Below, one piece after another: positions 50,118 through 61,705 of a stretch of 61,994 bases of DNA. The position numbers were made by a program, and so were the translations under genes. The notes below the pieces were generated by a model. That model worked only from the letters and a program-made list of their open reading frames with translations. It did not search any database and was not told where the DNA came from. Source of the DNA: Stenotrophomonas sp. YIM B06876 (GTDB lineage: Bacteria > Pseudomonadota > Gammaproteobacteria > Xanthomonadales > Xanthomonadaceae). Each line of letters opens with the position of its first letter. The stretch's first letter is position 1. The stretch spans positions 48,691-110,684 of the forward strand of contig NZ_JAUJUJ010000007.1 of assembly GCF_030711595.1 (NCBI RefSeq), written 5' to 3'.

Positions 50118-51127
50118 ACGCGGTCAAACACATCAGCAAGGCCACCACCATGAAGTGGCTGCTCAAGCGCGAATACTGGGAAAACCGGGGCGGCTTCCTG
50201 TGGGCCCCGCTGGTGGCCGGCGGCGTGTCGCTGCTGCTGACGCTGATGGCGATCATCGTCGGCCTGGTCGCCACCCACCGCGCCGCCCGCAATGGCGACC
50301 TGCACATCGAAGGCGTAAACGTCAACGGACTGGACCTGGGCCTGCTGACCAGCCGCCTGTCCGCCGCAGACATGGCCAAGCTGGCCGATGGCATCAACTT
50401 CACCCTGCTGCTGAGCTCGGCGTGGCCGTTCATCGTGCTGGCATTCGTGGTGTTCTTCTACTGCCTTGGCGCCCTGTACGACGACCGCCGCGACCGCAGC
50501 GTGCTGTTCTGGAAGTCGTTGCCGCTGTCCGATGCGCAGACCGTACTGTCCAAGGCGCTGAGTGCGCTGGTGGTGGCGCCGGTGCTGGCGGTGCTGGCCG
50601 CGATCCTCACCATGTTCGGCTTCCTGCTGATGATCAGCGCAGTGGTGCTGTTCCATGGCGGCAACCCGATCACCCTGATCTGGGGGCCGGCCAGTCCGCT
50701 GACCGTGGCCGCCAGCCATCTGTCATGGGTGCCGGTGTATGCGCTGTGGGCGCTGCCGACGGTGGGCTGGCTGCTGTTCTGCTCGGCCTGGGCGCGCAGC
50801 AAGCCCTTCCTGTGGGCGGTGATGGTGCCGGTGTTTGCCGGGATCATCGTCAGCTGGTTCGGCCTGATGAAGCTGTTCAATCTCAACGCCGGCTGGTTCT
50901 GGGGCCATATCGTCAGCCGCCTGCTGCTCAGTACCGTGCCGGGCAGCGACCTGGCCTATCGGGCCGTGGATACCCAGGGCGCATCGCTGCAGCGTTTGAC
51001 CACCGACTTCTCGCCTGCCAACCAGCTTGCCACCCTCACCACCCCCGAGCTGTGGATCGGCGCCGTCGTCGGCATCGCCTTCATCGTCGGTGCCATCTAC
51101 CTGCGCCGCTCGCGCGACGAAGTCTGA
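50114..51127 (+). CDS. ABC transporter permease, six-helix ABC-2 type
   Basis: Membrane protein of 337 aa with about six helices. One follows a basic N-terminus (KWLLKREYWENRGGFLW) and an external loop spans about 58-95. Helices FIVLAFVVFFYCLGALY, ALVVAPVLAVLAAILTMFGF and further pairs follow, with the last near the C-terminus (WIGAVVGIAFIVGAIYL) before RRSRDEV. The cytoplasmic YDDRRDRSVLFWKSLPLSD segment is the usual contact to the ATPase in this type. Its start overlaps the ATPase stop. Substrate unknown. Confidence 0.9.
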   Translation: MNAVKHISKATTMKWLLKREYWENRGGFLWAPLVAGGVSLLLTLMAIIVGLVATHRAARNGDLHIEGVNVNGLDLGLLTSRLSAADMAKLADGINFTLLLSSAWPFIVLAFVVFFYCLGALYDDRRDRSVLFWKSLPLSDAQTVLSKALSALVVAPVLAVLAAILTMFGFLLMISAVVLFHGGNPITLIWGPASPLTVAASHLSWVPVYALWALPTVGWLLFCSAWARSKPFLWAVMVPVFAGIIVSWFGLMKLFNLNAGWFWGHIVSRLLLSTVPGSDLAYRAVDTQGASLQRLTTDFSPANQLATLTTPELWIGAVVGIAFIVGAIYLRRSRDEV

Positions 51128-51154
51128 TATCTCCTTTTCTGCAGAGGAATTGCC

Positions 51155-51982
51155 ATGCACCTGAAACTTGCCTGTTGTGCCCTGTTGCTGCTCCCGGCCT
51201 CGGCGTTCGCCGCCCCGCAATGCAAACACAGCCAACCCAAAGCGCTGGATCTGGACCTGGCCGGTGCCAAGGCGGTGGTGTTCGAAGTGAACAGTCACGA
51301 CCTGCACCTCACCGCCACCCCTGGCGCCCCCGCGCACCTCAGCGGCCGGGCCTGCGCCTCCACCACCGACCTGCTGGCGAAGCTGACCGTTTCCCAGCAA
51401 CGGGTAGGAGACAAGCTGGTGGTGCAGCTCAAGCGCGAAAGCAAAGGCCTGAGCCTGGACTTCGGCAGCAGCTATGCCTACCTGGACATCAGCGGCACCC
51501 TGCCCGACACCATCCTGGTGCAGCTCAAGGTCGGTTCCGGCGATGCCACCCTGGCCGGGGCCGGGAGCATGAGCGCCGATGTCGGCTCGGGCGATGTGAC
51601 GGCCCGCAACATCAAGGGGCCGGTCACCGCCGCGGTGGGCTCGGGGGATATCGACTTCACCGATATCGGCCCGCTGCACGTGCTGTCCATCGGTTCCGGC
51701 GATGTGAAGGTTGACGGCGTGCGGGGCGCGGCGAAGATCGGCAGCGTCGGCTCGGGCGACCTGAAACTGCGCAATGTCCAGGGGGATGTCGCCATTGACA
51801 GCCTCGGCTCGGGGGATATCGAGGTGGCCACGGTGCGTGGCAATGTCACCCTGGGCTCGATCGGCTCGGGCGACTTCGACGTGCGCAATGCCGGCGGCAA
51901 CCTCACGGTCGGGCGCAGCGGCAGCGGTTCGATCCGCCACGCCGGTGTCGGCGGCACCGTCGAATTGCCGCGCAAGCGCTGA
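51155..51982 (+). CDS. Secreted DUF4097 beta-repeat protein
   Basis: Exported protein of 275 aa with signal peptide MHLKLACCALLLLPASAFAA. After an N-terminal domain (about 25-120) come about seven beta-helix-like repeats of 18-20 residues, each led by [VIL]GSGD (for example VGSGDVTARNIKGPVTA, IGSGDVKVDGVRGAAK, LGSGDIEVATVRGNVT), ending with SGSGSIRHAGVGGTVELP. This pattern is typical of DUF4097 putative adhesin-like proteins. AGAGGA lies about six bases before the ATG. It is 27 bp after the permease and thus in the YtrA-type operon, suggesting an envelope role. Confidence 0.9.
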   Translation: MHLKLACCALLLLPASAFAAPQCKHSQPKALDLDLAGAKAVVFEVNSHDLHLTATPGAPAHLSGRACASTTDLLAKLTVSQQRVGDKLVVQLKRESKGLSLDFGSSYAYLDISGTLPDTILVQLKVGSGDATLAGAGSMSADVGSGDVTARNIKGPVTAAVGSGDIDFTDIGPLHVLSIGSGDVKVDGVRGAAKIGSVGSGDLKLRNVQGDVAIDSLGSGDIEVATVRGNVTLGSIGSGDFDVRNAGGNLTVGRSGSGSIRHAGVGGTVELPRKR

Positions 51983-52017
51983 CAGCTGTTTCCATCGACC
52001 TGCAACGGATGCCTCTC

Positions 52018-52623
52018 ATGACCCGGATCAAAGCTCCCCTTCTCGCCCTGCTGCTATGCCTGCCGCTGGCCGCCTGCGGTGAGCGCAATTCCACCAATAC
52101 CGCACCCACCGCCCCCGGAACGTCGCCGGACACCACCGTGGGCCGCAAGGTCCAGGAAGCCACGGACAAGGCGCGCCGGGAACTGGCGGTGCGCAACATC
52201 AGCATTTCCGGCGAAGGAACGGCGAAGGCCGAGATCTCCCCGGCCGGCGACCTGCTGATCGACGGCACACCGGTCATCGTCGATGCGGCGCAACGCAGAC
52301 TGCTGCTGGAATATCGCGGCCAGGTGATCAAGGTCGCCGAGACCGGCATGGACATTGGCGTGCAGGGCGCCAACCTCGGGGTGAAAGCCGCTGGCGAAGC
52401 GATCAAGGGCATCTTTTCCGGCAACACCGACGGCATCGAGGCGCGGGTGAACGAGGAAGCGCGCAAGATCGAAGCCAGCGCGCAGAAGATCTGCGAACAG
52501 TTGCCGGCCATGCGCGACACCCAGCAGGCACTGGCGGCCTCGCTACCGGCCTTCAAGCCGTATGCGCGGATGGACCAGAGCGATATCGACGAATGCCACA
52601 ACGGGCATGTTTCGGTACGTTGA
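52018..52623 (+). CDS. Lipoprotein, DUF2884 (YggN-like)
   Basis: Probable lipoprotein of 201 aa: signal MTRIKAPLLALLLCLPLAAC with lipobox LAAC. It then has SGEGTAKAEISPAGDLLIDGTP and VDAAQRRLLLEYRGQVIKV, a glycine/alanine helix GVQGANLGVKAAGEAIKGIF, and the C-terminal FKPYARMDQSDIDEC. This recalls the DUF2884/YggN family of unknown function. An in-frame ATG at 52009 is possible, but GGA eight bases before 52018 favours the latter. It lies 35 bp after the DUF4097 gene. Its central 'DGxxxxD..AQR.LL' block also occurs in the next lipoprotein. Confidence 0.82.
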   Translation: MTRIKAPLLALLLCLPLAACGERNSTNTAPTAPGTSPDTTVGRKVQEATDKARRELAVRNISISGEGTAKAEISPAGDLLIDGTPVIVDAAQRRLLLEYRGQVIKVAETGMDIGVQGANLGVKAAGEAIKGIFSGNTDGIEARVNEEARKIEASAQKICEQLPAMRDTQQALAASLPAFKPYARMDQSDIDECHNGHVSVR

Positions 52624-52645
52624 GACCGTCTGCGGGGAGGGGGTC

Positions 52646-52651
52646 TAGAAT
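52646..52651 (+). promoter_or_regulatory. Candidate -10 box before the second lipoprotein gene
   Basis: TAGAAT lies 24 bases before ATG 52676. No good -35 element is visible, so it is uncertain whether this gene has its own promoter or only uses read-through from the operon upstream. Confidence 0.3.
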
Positions 52652-52675
52652 GGCCCCCTTCTCCCGTCGTCCGAT

Positions 52676-53110
52676 ATGTCCATGAAAAAGCTGTTGCTGC
52701 TGGTTGTTGTCGTGCTGCTGAGTCTGGCGGCCGGCTGTGATCGCGAAAAATTCGCCGCCCACCGCGCCGAGCGCAGCAAACCCAAGGTGGCCGTCGGCCA
52801 GAACTCGTTGATGGTGCGCCGCGCGCCTTACCCCAACATCGAAATCCTGCCGGATGGCCGGATGAAGGTGGACGACATCGAGATTCCACTGGACGATGCG
52901 CAGCGCCAGCTGCTGCAGCACAGCTTCGTGCAGCTGCAGATCCTGCGCCAGAACACCTTGGCCGATCGCCCTGCCGGGCAGGCTGCCCAGCGCTCGGTGC
53001 CGATCATCGTCCCTGCGAACATGCAGCCGTTCCCGCCGGAACTGGTCAAGCGCATTCCCGAGTTCAAGGACTACGGCGACGCCCTGGCAAACCCGCGCGC
53101 CGAGCCCTGA
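52676..53110 (+). CDS. Lipoprotein related to the preceding gene
   Basis: Probable lipoprotein of 144 aa: signal MSMKKLLLLVVVVLLSLAAGC with lipobox LAAGC. The segment ILPDGRMKVDDIEIPLDDAQRQLLQHSF parallels the preceding protein's ISPAGDLLIDGTPVIVDAAQRRLLLEYR (each is longer than shown in either family block), suggesting a shared small domain. The C-terminal half is different and proline-rich (VPIIVPANMQPFPPELV). An in-frame ATG at 52682 is an alternative start. It is 52 bp after the first lipoprotein and may share its transcript. Function unknown. Confidence 0.78.
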   Translation: MSMKKLLLLVVVVLLSLAAGCDREKFAAHRAERSKPKVAVGQNSLMVRRAPYPNIEILPDGRMKVDDIEIPLDDAQRQLLQHSFVQLQILRQNTLADRPAGQAAQRSVPIIVPANMQPFPPELVKRIPEFKDYGDALANPRAEP

Positions 53111-53167
53111 TCCCCCGGGTGCCGCAAGCCGCCGGAGCCTGGGTCGGCGCCGTTGCCCCTGTCCGGC

Positions 53168-54565
<1,398 letters not shown>

Positions 54566-54722
54566 CCGAGTTCTCCTTGTGGGGTGTCAGTGCGGTCGCA
54601 CCGGCGCCGGGTGCGCCCGCCGCGAGCCATGGCCCAACCATACGCCGCAGCCCGCGTGCATGACATGGGCGCCCGGTCCCGCAGCGGCGTCGGCGTAGAA
54701 TATGGCCCCCGCCACTGCCTGA

Positions 54723-56117
<1,395 letters not shown>

Positions 56118-56141
56118 GTTTCCAGACAACATGTATCCAGC

Positions 56142-56170
56142 GGGGCGGGGGGAAACCTCCGCCCTTTTTT
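56142..56170 (+). terminator. Rho-independent terminator after purB
   Basis: A GC-rich hairpin of GGGCGGGG against CCTCCGCCC (one bulge) with loop GGAAA is followed by TTTTTT. It begins 25 bp past the purB stop on the plus strand. Confidence 0.88.
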
Positions 56171-56338
56171 GCATCCGGCGCCCACCCAGGCGCACCGGGT
56201 GCCGCTCCCGCCGCGCAAACCGGTATCCGCGCCTCTCCAGCGCAGGTGCACATCCCAGGCAGGCAGCGGACAATAGCCGGGTGACGCCGGCTTCGGCCGC
56301 GCCCCGCATTCCCGTCTACACGCTGCAAGGATTTCCCC

Positions 56339-57745
56339 ATGGCCGCACGCAAGACCAAAACCCCTGTCATCGAAGTCCAGGCCAAGCCGGGACTGCCGCT
56401 GGGCATGCCCGCCACCACCTTCCTGCGTGATTACTGGCAGAAGCGGCCGCTGTTGATCCGCGGCGCCTTCCCGGATTTCGCAACCCCGCTGATGCCCGAG
56501 GATCTGGCCGGCCTGGCCTGTGAGGAGGGCGCGCTGGCGCGGCTGATCAGCCATGACCGCGCCACCGACCGCTGGAGCGTGCGTACCGGCCCGTTCGCGG
56601 AAGAGGAATTTCCGGGCATGCCGAACCACGACTGGACCCTGCTGGTGCAGGACGTGGACAAATGGGACCCGGACGTCCGCGCGCTGCTGCCGCACTTCAG
56701 CTTCCTGCCGCGCTGGCGCATGGACGATGTGATGATCAGCTTCGCCGCCCCCGGCGGCTCGGTCGGCGCCCATGTCGACCAGTACGACGTGTTCCTGCTG
56801 CAGGGGTATGGCCATCGCCGCTGGCAGATCGATGCCAGCGAATCGATCAACGGCAAGCGGCCGCCGCTGGCGTTCCGCGACGACGTCGAGCTGAAACTGC
56901 TCAAGCGCTTCAAGCCCAGCCATGACTGGGTGCTGGCCCCGGGCGACATGCTGTACCTGCCGCCGAACGTGCCGCACCACGGCGTGGCCGAAGACCCGTG
57001 CCTGACCTTCTCCTTCGGCATGCGCGCGCCGTCGTCGGCCGAGCTGATCAGCGACTACCTGGACACACTGATCGCCGATGCCGATGAAGCCATCCGCTAC
57101 CAGGACCCGGACCTGAAGCTGCCGGAAGATCCCAACGAGATCGACGTCAACGCGATGAACCGTGTGGTCACCGCGCTGAACGCGATCCGCATGAACGATC
57201 CCGACAAACTGGGCGCGTGGTTCGGCCGTTTCATCACCACCTACCGCGCCGCGGGCGAAGTGATGCCGTCGCAGGCCCCGCGCCCGCGCCAGGAAATCGA
57301 AGCCGCACTGGCGGAAGGTGCACAGCTGGAACGCCACCCGTGGGCCCGCCTGGCCTGGCGCCGGGCCAACCGCGGCGCCAGCCTGTTCTGCAGCGGGCTG
57401 GACTTCGCGCTGCCGGTGAAGGATGCGCAGACGCTGGCCGCGGTCGAATACATCGATGCCAGACTGTTCGCCAAGCTCTCAAAAAAAGGCCGCGAGACGG
57501 TATTCGAACTGATCGACAGCGGCCACTTCCAGCTGCTGCAGCACGGCGACGGGTTTGAAGACGACGACAGCGATGCGGCCGCCTTCGACCAGTTCCAGGC
57601 GATCGAGATCGACGAGGACGGCGAAGACGATGCCGCTGACGAGGAAGCGGAGCAGATCGTGATCGACCAGGTGATCGTCAGCGAAGCCGGGGTCGAGGTG
57701 GTGGTCAGCTTCGACGAAGAAGACGCGGAGCCCGACGCGCAATGA
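56339..57745 (+). CDS. roxA: Ribosomal oxygenase RoxA (YcfD-like JmjC/cupin), with an acidic C-terminal tail
   Basis: Predicted 2-oxoglutarate/Fe(II) oxygenase; E. coli YcfD hydroxylates an arginine of ribosomal protein L16. The 468-aa protein has the N-terminal PLGMPATTFLRDYWQKRPLL block, the cupin core with metal triad HVDQYDVFLLQGYGHRRW (His, Asp) and the distal His in LPPNVPHHGVAE, and the winged-helix dimer region about 230-390. Unlike the 373-aa E. coli protein it carries about 60 extra acidic residues after position ~405 (DDDSDAAAFDQF ... FDEEDAEPDAQ). Its stop overlaps the next gene start (ATGA). The start has a weak Shine-Dalgarno (AAGGATTT). Confidence 0.9.
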   Translation: MAARKTKTPVIEVQAKPGLPLGMPATTFLRDYWQKRPLLIRGAFPDFATPLMPEDLAGLACEEGALARLISHDRATDRWSVRTGPFAEEEFPGMPNHDWTLLVQDVDKWDPDVRALLPHFSFLPRWRMDDVMISFAAPGGSVGAHVDQYDVFLLQGYGHRRWQIDASESINGKRPPLAFRDDVELKLLKRFKPSHDWVLAPGDMLYLPPNVPHHGVAEDPCLTFSFGMRAPSSAELISDYLDTLIADADEAIRYQDPDLKLPEDPNEIDVNAMNRVVTALNAIRMNDPDKLGAWFGRFITTYRAAGEVMPSQAPRPRQEIEAALAEGAQLERHPWARLAWRRANRGASLFCSGLDFALPVKDAQTLAAVEYIDARLFAKLSKKGRETVFELIDSGHFQLLQHGDGFEDDDSDAAAFDQFQAIEIDEDGEDDAADEEAEQIVIDQVIVSEAGVEVVVSFDEEDAEPDAQ

Positions 57746-58653
57746 CCTCGCCATCGACCTTCCACATCGAGCCGGCCGACTACGCCACCCAGCAGGCGCT
57801 GCTGCACGAGCTCCGCCATGCGGTATTCGTCGAAGAGCAGCAGGTGCCGGCCGAGTTGGAGGTCGATACGCTGGACCCGTTGAGCTGGCACGTGCTGGCG
57901 CGCGATAAGGGCGGAAGCGTCATCGGCACCGGCCGCCTGACCCCGGACCGGCGTATCGGGCGGATGGCGGTGCGGGCGCAATGGCGGGGACAAGGCGTCG
58001 GCGGCGCCCTGCTGCAGGCGTTGCTGCGGCAGGCCGGCGACCGCGAGTGGGAGGCGGTGACCCTGCATGCCCAGCTCACCGCGCGGGACTTCTACGTGCG
58101 CCACGGCTTCCTGCCCGAAGGGTCGGAATTCGAGGAGGCCGGAATCATGCACCAGACCATGTGCCGGCGCCTGTCCGGCGCGGCCACGGTGGAGGGCGTG
58201 GCGGCCGCCATTGCCGCCACCACCGCGCTCGTGGCCCGGGCGCGCCGGCGTCTGCTGATCCACAGCCGCCACCTGGACCCGAAGGTGCTGGATGCGCCGC
58301 CGGTGATGGAGGCCCTGCGCCGCTTTGCCACGGCCCGCAACGACAAGCAGGTGTCGATCCTGGTGCACGACGCCTCGGTTGTGCAGCAGGCGCACTCACC
58401 GCTGCTGGCGCTGGCCCAGCGCCTGCCCAGCGTGTTCCATTTTCGCGAGCCGGTGGATCCGGTTGACCGCAATTACCCTTCGGCCTATGTCCTGAACGAC
58501 AACGGTGATTGCTACTTTCGTCTACTGGATTACCGTTTCGATGGCGAAGCCACGTTCGAGCAGCCTTCACGCACCCGGCCGCTGGAAGCGGAGTTCACCC
58601 GCATGTGGGAACGCTCCCGCCAATGCAGCGAACTGCGTGCCCTCGGGATCTGA
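57742..58653 (+). CDS. GNAT acetyltransferase with a second C-terminal domain
   Basis: Two-domain protein of 303 aa. Residues about 8-150 are a GNAT fold, with HAVFVEEQQVPAELEVD at the start, the acetyl-CoA loop RAQWRGQGVGGALLQ near 80 and LTARDFYVRHGFLPEG near 115. Residues about 160-303 form an extra domain (RRRLLIHSRHLDPKVL, KQVSILVHDASVVQQ, YPSAYVLNDNGDCYFRLLDY) of unknown function; its strand pattern recalls phospholipase-D-like folds, but no HKD motif is present. It overlaps roxA by four bases, so the two are co-translated; acetylated substrates are unknown. Confidence 0.87.
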   Translation: MTSPSTFHIEPADYATQQALLHELRHAVFVEEQQVPAELEVDTLDPLSWHVLARDKGGSVIGTGRLTPDRRIGRMAVRAQWRGQGVGGALLQALLRQAGDREWEAVTLHAQLTARDFYVRHGFLPEGSEFEEAGIMHQTMCRRLSGAATVEGVAAAIAATTALVARARRRLLIHSRHLDPKVLDAPPVMEALRRFATARNDKQVSILVHDASVVQQAHSPLLALAQRLPSVFHFREPVDPVDRNYPSAYVLNDNGDCYFRLLDYRFDGEATFEQPSRTRPLEAEFTRMWERSRQCSELRALGI

Positions 58654-58732
58654 GCGCACACAAGCAGGCCAGTGCCCGGTCATGCATGAACCGACCGGGA
58701 CGCAGTGCTGCCCCTTCCTGTCCGGGCGGGGG

Positions 58733-58738
58733 TATAAT
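58733..58738 (+). promoter_or_regulatory. Consensus -10 box of the sucA operon
   Basis: TATAAT lies 95 bases upstream of the sucA start codon in the 179-bp gap after the GNAT gene. No good -35 hexamer is visible at 17 bp, which would fit an activator-dependent or extended -10 promoter. No terminator is evident between the GNAT stop and this site. Confidence 0.6.
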
Positions 58739-58832
58739 TTGCAGGTTAGAACACGCCCGCGCGGCGGCCTTGCAGCAAGGTCTACGCCGGTTTCTATGCG
58801 TCATACCCCACAAGCGAATCCGACACTCAATC

Positions 58833-61664
58833 GTGGACAATCTCCTGAAGCAGTTTGCGCAGTCATCGCAGCTCGCCGGCGGCAACGCCGCCTATATCGA
58901 GGATCTGTACGAGCAGTACCTCGTTTCTCCGGACAGTGTGGACCCCAAGTGGAAGTCCTACTTCGACGGCTTCAAAGGTCGCGAAGCCGGTGACGTGCCG
59001 CATTCGGCCGTTATCGCGCACATTACCGAGGCCGCCAAGAACGCGCTCACGGCCGGCCCTGCCGGCGGCGAAGGCGACGAGCGCGAGCGCCACGTTGGCC
59101 GTCTGATCACGGCCTACCGGTCGCGCGGACACCTCGGCGCCAGGCTGGATCCGCTGGGTCTCACCCCGCCGGTCAATCCGCCGGACCTGGGGCTGCCGTT
59201 CCATCATCTGAGCGAAGGCGATCTCAACGACGAGTTCAGTACCGGCGGTATCGCAGGTCAGCCGCGGATGAAGCTGCGCGACCTCGTTGCCCGCCTGAAG
59301 GCGACCTATACCGGCTCGATCGGCGCAGAGTTCATGCATATCGCCGAAGTGGAGCAGCGCCAGTGGATCTACCAGCGGCTGGAAACCGCCGGCGGCCAGT
59401 ACAACCTGGATGCCGACACCCGGCGCCGTACGCTGGAACGCCTGACCGCCGCTGAAGGTCTGGAGCGCTACCTGCACACCAAGTACGTCGGCCAGAAGCG
59501 TTTCTCGCTGGAAGGCGGCGATTCGCTGATTCCGTTGATGGACACCGTGATCCGCGGCGCCGGCGCCGATGGCGTCAAGGACGTGATCATCGGCATGGCC
59601 CACCGCGGCCGCCTCAACGTGCTGATCAACACCCTCGGCAAGAACCCGCGCAAGCTGTTCGACGAGTTCGAAGGCAAGTTCGAGCATGACGAGCGTGCCG
59701 TCGCCGGTGACGTGAAGTACCACATGGGCTTCTCGGCCGACGTCGCCACTGACGGCGGTCCGGTGCATCTGGCGCTGGCGTTCAACCCGTCGCACCTGGA
59801 GATCGTCGACCCGGTGGTTGCCGGTTCGGTGCGTTCGCGCCAGGAGCGCCGCGGCGATACCGCGCGCAAACAGGTGATGCCGATCCTGATCCACGGCGAC
59901 GCCGCCTTCGCCGGCCAGGGCGTGGTGATGGAGCTGTTCCAGATGTCGCAGGCCCGCGGTTTCGCGGTCGGCGGCACGGTCCACATCGTCATCAACAACC
60001 AGGTCGGTTTCACCACCAGCAACCGTGACGACGCCCGTTCCACGCTGTACTGCACCGACATCGCCAAGATGATCGGGGCGCCGGTACTGCACGTGAATGG
60101 CGACGATCCGGAAGCCGTGGTGTTCGCCGCCAAGCTGGCCTACGACTTCCGCCAGAAGTTCAGCAAGGACGTGGTGATCGACCTGATCTGCTACCGCCGC
60201 TGGGGCCACAACGAAGCCGACGAACCGGCGATCACCCAGCCGCTGATGTACCAGGTGATCCGCAAGCACCAGACCACCCGCGAGCTGTATGCCGCACAGC
60301 TGGAAGCGGCCGGAGTGATTCCCGCCGGTGCCGGCAAGGACATGGTCGACCGCTATCGCAACAAGCTCGATGCCGGTGAAGTCACCACCGAGCTGGCCGA
60401 TGTGGGCAAGACCCCGGCCACCAGCAAGCTGTTCGTGGATTGGGCCAAGTACCTGTCGGGCAAGCTGGCCGACCCGGTCAGCACCAGGGTCGAGATGGGC
60501 AGGCTGACCCAGCTGGCCAAGATGATCAACACCATTCCGGAAGGCGTGGAAGTCCACTCGCGCGTGGCCAAGGTCTACGACGACCGTCGCAAGATGGCCG
60601 CCGGCGAGATCCCGGGCGACTGGGGCTTCGCCGAGAACCTGGCCTACGCCACCGTGCTGGATGACGGCCACGGCCTGCGTCTGGTCGGCCAGGACGTCGG
60701 CCGCGGCACCTTCACCCACCGCCACGCGATCCTGCACGACCAGAAGACCGACAGCTATTACCTGCCGTTGCGTCAGCTGGTCGAGTCGCCGGAACAGGCC
60801 ACCATCATCGATTCGCTGCTCAGCGAAGAAGCGGTGATGGCCTACGAGTACGGCTTCTCCACCACGGACCCGAACACGCTGTGCATCTGGGAAGGCCAGT
60901 TCGGCGACTTCGCCAACGGTGCCCAGGTCGTGATCGACCAGTTCATCGCTTCCGGGGAAGCCAAGTGGGGCCGCATCTCCGGCCTGACCCTGCTGCTGCC
61001 GCATGGTTACGAAGGCCAGGGGCCGGAGCACAGCTCCGCCCGTCTGGAGCGTTTCCTGCAGCTGTGCGCGCTGGAAAACATGCTGGTGTGCGTGCCCTCG
61101 ACCCCGGCGCAGGCGTTCCACATGCTGCGCCGGCAGATGTGCATGACCACCCGCAAGCCGCTGGTGGTGATGTCGCCCAAGTCGCTGCTGCGCCACAAGC
61201 TGGCCGTGTCGAGCCTGGAGGAGCTGGCCAATGGCGAGTTCCAGACCCTGATCGGCGACGCCAAGGCCGACCCGAAGAAGGTCAAGCGCGTGGTGCTGTG
61301 CTCGGGCAAGGTCTATTACGACCTGCTTGAAGACCAGACCAAGCGCGGCCAGGACGATGTCGCCCTCGTCCGCGTCGAGCAGCTGTATCCGTTCCCGCGC
61401 GAGGCCCTGGTGGCCGAGCTCGCCCGCTTCCCGAAGGCCGCCGACGTGGTCTGGTGCCAGGAAGAGCCGATGAACCAGGGCGCGTGGTACCAGATCCGCC
61501 ATCACCTGCAGTTCTGCACCGGCAAGAATCAGGGCCTGCACTATGCCGGTCGTACCAGCTCGCCGTCGCCGGCGGTGGGCCATATGGCCGATCACGTGAT
61601 CGAACAGCAGAAGCTGGTGGCCGATGCACTGGTCAATCCGTTCAACGACCAGATCGCTGAATAA
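58833..61664 (+). CDS. sucA: 2-oxoglutarate dehydrogenase E1 component, GTG start
   Basis: Thiamine-diphosphate-dependent decarboxylase of the 2-oxoglutarate dehydrogenase complex in the citric acid cycle. The 943-aa length fits the family. It starts [18 protein letters not shown], with the [21 protein letters not shown] block, [19 protein letters not shown] near 265, the ThDP motif region [17 protein letters not shown] ... [14 protein letters not shown], and the C-terminal transketolase-like half ending in [17 protein letters not shown]. The frame is open upstream to 58509, inside the GNAT gene. GTG 58833 is chosen because it begins the usual SucA N-terminus; its Shine-Dalgarno is weak. sucB follows 41 bp later. 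Confidence 0.96.
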   Translation: MDNLLKQFAQSSQLAGGNAAYIEDLYEQYLVSPDSVDPKWKSYFDGFKGREAGDVPHSAVIAHITEAAKNALTAGPAGGEGDERERHVGRLITAYRSRGHLGARLDPLGLTPPVNPPDLGLPFHHLSEGDLNDEFSTGGIAGQPRMKLRDLVARLKATYTGSIGAEFMHIAEVEQRQWIYQRLETAGGQYNLDADTRRRTLERLTAAEGLERYLHTKYVGQKRFSLEGGDSLIPLMDTVIRGAGADGVKDVIIGMAHRGRLNVLINTLGKNPRKLFDEFEGKFEHDERAVAGDVKYHMGFSADVATDGGPVHLALAFNPSHLEIVDPVVAGSVRSRQERRGDTARKQVMPILIHGDAAFAGQGVVMELFQMSQARGFAVGGTVHIVINNQVGFTTSNRDDARSTLYCTDIAKMIGAPVLHVNGDDPEAVVFAAKLAYDFRQKFSKDVVIDLICYRRWGHNEADEPAITQPLMYQVIRKHQTTRELYAAQLEAAGVIPAGAGKDMVDRYRNKLDAGEVTTELADVGKTPATSKLFVDWAKYLSGKLADPVSTRVEMGRLTQLAKMINTIPEGVEVHSRVAKVYDDRRKMAAGEIPGDWGFAENLAYATVLDDGHGLRLVGQDVGRGTFTHRHAILHDQKTDSYYLPLRQLVESPEQATIIDSLLSEEAVMAYEYGFSTTDPNTLCIWEGQFGDFANGAQVVIDQFIASGEAKWGRISGLTLLLPHGYEGQGPEHSSARLERFLQLCALENMLVCVPSTPAQAFHMLRRQMCMTTRKPLVVMSPKSLLRHKLAVSSLEELANGEFQTLIGDAKADPKKVKRVVLCSGKVYYDLLEDQTKRGQDDVALVRVEQLYPFPREALVAELARFPKAADVVWCQEEPMNQGAWYQIRHHLQFCTGKNQGLHYAGRTSSPSPAVGHMADHVIEQQKLVADALVNPFNDQIAE

Positions 61665-61705
61665 TTTTTCACCTTTCAAGAAAACGAACCCAGGAAGCTC
61701 TCCGA

